Positions 5,054 through 7,116 of a stretch of 7,116 nt of DNA are shown here, piece by piece. This stretch comes from Pyrodictium sp. (GTDB lineage: Archaea > Thermoproteota > Thermoprotei_A > Sulfolobales > Pyrodictiaceae), in the NCBI GenBank assembly GCA_015662475.1, contig DQUB01000004.1:1-7116 (forward strand), in the 5' to 3' direction. A program made the translations under genes and the position numbers. Positions within the stretch are counted from its first letter, which is position 1. Each line of letters begins with the position of its first letter. The notes under the pieces are model-generated. The model was not told the origin of the DNA. It was given only the letters and a program-made list of their open reading frames with translations, and did no database searches.

Positions 5054-7116
5054 GTGAGAGCGTTTCGCATACGCGTTACCGGTATTGTGCAAGGTGTAGG
5101 GTTTCGCCCATTTGTACACCGTGTAGCGGTGCTAGCTGGTGTTGCAGGATATGTTCAAAACCTTGGTGGTAGTGAAGTTGAGATACATGTTGAGGGTCCG
5201 ATAGATAGACTAGCTAGATTTTTTACGCTTTTTGCTGAAAAGCTTCCACCACCAGCGAAAATCGAGGAGTTTGAGATTGAGGAGGTTAAACCGCTTAACC
5301 TAAAGGGTTTTGTGATTAGGAAGAGTTCGAAGCGCATGTCTAGGAGAAGTATGATACCACCAGATTTCGCAATATGTAGAGAATGTCTAGCAGAGATACT
5401 TGACCCCAAGAATACGCGTAGGTATCGCTATCCATTCAATAGCTGTGCCTACTGCGGTCCAAGGTTTTCCATGATGTACTCGGTTCCATACGATCGCGAG
5501 AATACTTCGATGAAACACTTCCCCCTTTGTAGAGAGTGTGTTGAAGAGTACAACGATCTTTGGAACGAGCGTAGATATCATGCTCAAGGGATAAGCTGTG
5601 CACGTTGTGGGCCTAGAGTCTGGCTCACAGATTCTAAAGGTAGGGTTGTAGAGGTGGAAGACCCTATACGTGAGGCTGCAAAGTTGATAGATCAAGGCTA
5701 TATAGTTGGTGTGAAAGGTCTTGGAGGTTTCCACATAGCAGCACTTGCAACAGACGATGACGTTGTTGCCGAGTTGAGACGGAGGAAGAAGAGACCCCAG
5801 AAGCCATTCGCTATAATGGCTTTGGACGCCGATGTTGCAAACAAGATAGTGTATGTAGACGATCTTGCAAGGCAGCTGCTAGAGTCTCCTGAAAGCCCAA
5901 TACTCCTTCTCCCAGTAAGACCTGGTGCTCGTGTTTCACCACTTGTAGCACCAGGCTTGGACACTCTAGGCGTAATGGTCGCCTATACGGGTCTCCACTA
6001 CCTCCTCCTCATGGAGACTAGAGACAAGTACCTCATAATGACAAGCGGTAATGTTCATGGAAAGCCGATGTGTATCGACGAACGTTGCGCCTTCGACAAG
6101 CTATCAAGTATTGTTGACTTCTTCCTCCTCCACAACCGCGAAATAGTAAACCGTGTTGATGATAGTGTTGTCCGTTTTACACGTGGAAGAGTAGTCCTGC
6201 TTAGAAGAGGTCGTGGTTATGCTCCAGCATGGATTAGGCTGAGATTTTGTCTGCCAAAGACGGTAATAGCTTTTGGGGCTGAGTTGCAAAATGTAGGCGG
6301 TATAGGGTTTGAAGATAAAGTCGTTCTCACCCAGCATATAGGCGATACAGACGATCTTGATACGCTCTACGAGCTAGACTACTATCTCCGGTGGTTTGCG
6401 AAAGTATATAGAGTTGATCCGAGTAGAAGTGTGCTTGTTGCAGATATGCATCCAGCCTATCAGAGTAGAAGGCTTGCAGAAGCTTGGCGTGAAGAGTATG
6501 GTTCAGAGCTACAACTAGTACAACACCACCATGCGCATATTGTGAGTGCTATGGTTGATTGGGGTGTTGGTGTTGGCGAGCGTGTTGTTGGAATCGCAAT
6601 GGATGGTGTCGGCTATGGAATTGACGGTGCAGTATGGGGCGGTGAAGTAATGCTAGTAGAATACACAGGTTTTGAGAGAGTAGGACATCTAGCATATCAG
6701 CCAATGCCTGGAGGAGATGCTGCAACCAGATATCCTGTTAGAATGCTTATTGGCATACTTTCTAGCTTTCTAAGCGAGGAAGAAACTATAGAGCTTCTAA
6801 AACGCGTTGGAGCTCTCAAAGGGTTGAAGTGGGGGGAGGAAGAGGCAAGGATAGCCTATAGGATGGCTAGAGAGAGATCGCCAATGACATCGAGTACAGG
6901 TCGTGTGCTAGATGCTGTATCAGCTCTACTTGGCGTTTGCTATGAGCGTACATATGAGGGTGAACCTGCAATGAAGTTAGAGGCTTTTGGTAGGCGTGGA
7001 AAACTGGTAGATAGCATTGAAGCTCCTCTAAGACATTCTAATGGCATGCTTGTTGTAGACACTTCATCGCTTATAGAGTCGGTCGTGAATGTGCTAGGCG
7101 ATTTTGACCCTCGAGA
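5054..7116 (+). CDS. hypF: [NiFe]-hydrogenase maturation carbamoyltransferase HypF (runs off right edge)
   Basis: Makes carbamoyl-adenylate from carbamoyl phosphate and ATP and passes the carbamoyl group to the C-terminal cysteine of HypE, the source of the cyanide ligands of [NiFe]-hydrogenase. All modules are visible in order: acylphosphatase domain with GIVQGVGFRPF (10-20; Arg18, Asn36); two zinc fingers, C108/C111/C131/C134 and C159/C162/C182/C185; YrdC-like domain from about 203 with KGLGGFH (221-227), KPFAIM (250-255) and MTSGN (329-333); Kae1-like domain with HNREIVNRVDDSV (360-372), RGRGYAP (385-391), QHHHAH (490-495), MDGVGYGIDGAVWGG (516-530), MPGGDAA (551-557) and TSSTGRVLDAVSALLG (612-627). 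687 codons are present; the last 60-90 residues lie outside. GTG 5054 gives the usual N-terminus with GAGGG 10 bases upstream; GTG 5036, six codons earlier, is possible. Departure: the usual LKNTFCL segment after GAE reads LQNVGGI (411-417). The gene implies that the organism has an [NiFe]-hydrogenase. Confidence 0.97.
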   Translation, partial: MRAFRIRVTGIVQGVGFRPFVHRVAVLAGVAGYVQNLGGSEVEIHVEGPIDRLARFFTLFAEKLPPPAKIEEFEIEEVKPLNLKGFVIRKSSKRMSRRSMIPPDFAICRECLAEILDPKNTRRYRYPFNSCAYCGPRFSMMYSVPYDRENTSMKHFPLCRECVEEYNDLWNERRYHAQGISCARCGPRVWLTDSKGRVVEVEDPIREAAKLIDQGYIVGVKGLGGFHIAALATDDDVVAELRRRKKRPQKPFAIMALDADVANKIVYVDDLARQLLESPESPILLLPVRPGARVSPLVAPGLDTLGVMVAYTGLHYLLLMETRDKYLIMTSGNVHGKPMCIDERCAFDKLSSIVDFFLLHNREIVNRVDDSVVRFTRGRVVLLRRGRGYAPAWIRLRFCLPKTVIAFGAELQNVGGIGFEDKVVLTQHIGDTDDLDTLYELDYYLRWFAKVYRVDPSRSVLVADMHPAYQSRRLAEAWREEYGSELQLVQHHHAHIVSAMVDWGVGVGERVVGIAMDGVGYGIDGAVWGGEVMLVEYTGFERVGHLAYQPMPGGDAATRYPVRMLIGILSSFLSEEETIELLKRVGALKGLKWGEEEARIAYRMARERSPMTSSTGRVLDAVSALLGVCYERTYEGEPAMKLEAFGRRGKLVDSIEAPLRHSNGMLVVDTSSLIESVVNVLGDFDPR

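Noticed and set aside
5387..5734. 115-codon minus-strand ORF inside hypF, and smaller ones at 5155-5409, 5698-5964 and 6104-6337.
   Set aside because: All oppose the continuous HypF frame, which carries all the family motifs.
1..7116. CRISPR arrays, insertion sequences, attachment sites, rRNA.
   Set aside because: No regularly spaced repeats, transposase motifs, terminal inverted repeats or rRNA-like blocks were seen on reading both strands.

Overview
The window reads as chromosomal DNA of a hyperthermophilic crenarchaeon, most like the Desulfurococcales (Pyrodictiaceae or a relative). The support is indirect: an archaeal-type phosphoglucosamine mutase, a DUF1152 protein, a pyruvoyl enzyme of the crenarchaeal arginine decarboxylase type, and HypF. 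Genes are tightly packed and often overlap. GTG and TTG starts are common, candidate promoters look like archaeal TATA boxes, and T-runs rather than long hairpins follow genes. I cannot name a species.

Layout: (1) 1-752, minus strand: 5' part (250 codons) of a GlmM-type phosphohexomutase that runs off the left edge. (2) 838-3150, plus strand: DUF1152 protein; then a GC-rich spacer with good stem-loops and a kink-turn-like motif; then a 67-residue 2[4Fe-4S] ferredoxin; then, overlapping by 4 bases, an amidohydrolase-like protein that has lost its metal-binding histidines. (3) 3187-3585, minus strand, convergent: pyruvoyl-dependent decarboxylase proenzyme, more likely arginine decarboxylase than AdoMet decarboxylase. 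(4) 3586-3951: a 366-base gap with repeats around the decarboxylase promoter, an imperfect palindrome inside a possible 34-codon ORF, and two TATA-like boxes. (5) 3952-4988, plus strand: a nucleoside-phosphorylase-fold protein with an altered active site, overlapping by one base a 72-residue helical protein. (6) 5054 to the right edge: HypF, nearly complete (687 codons).

Three ordinary pathways are touched: amino-sugar phosphate supply (GlmM), polyamine synthesis (arginine decarboxylase), and [NiFe]-hydrogenase cyanide-ligand synthesis (HypF). Between them lie two sets of genes with no assigned role. One is DUF1152 + ferredoxin + histidine-free amidohydrolase. The other is the divergent phosphorylase homologue + helical protein. 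Both contain an enzyme fold stripped of its usual catalytic residues, and together with the GC-rich spacer RNA candidate they are the best leads here. No mobile element, CRISPR array, tRNA or rRNA was seen.
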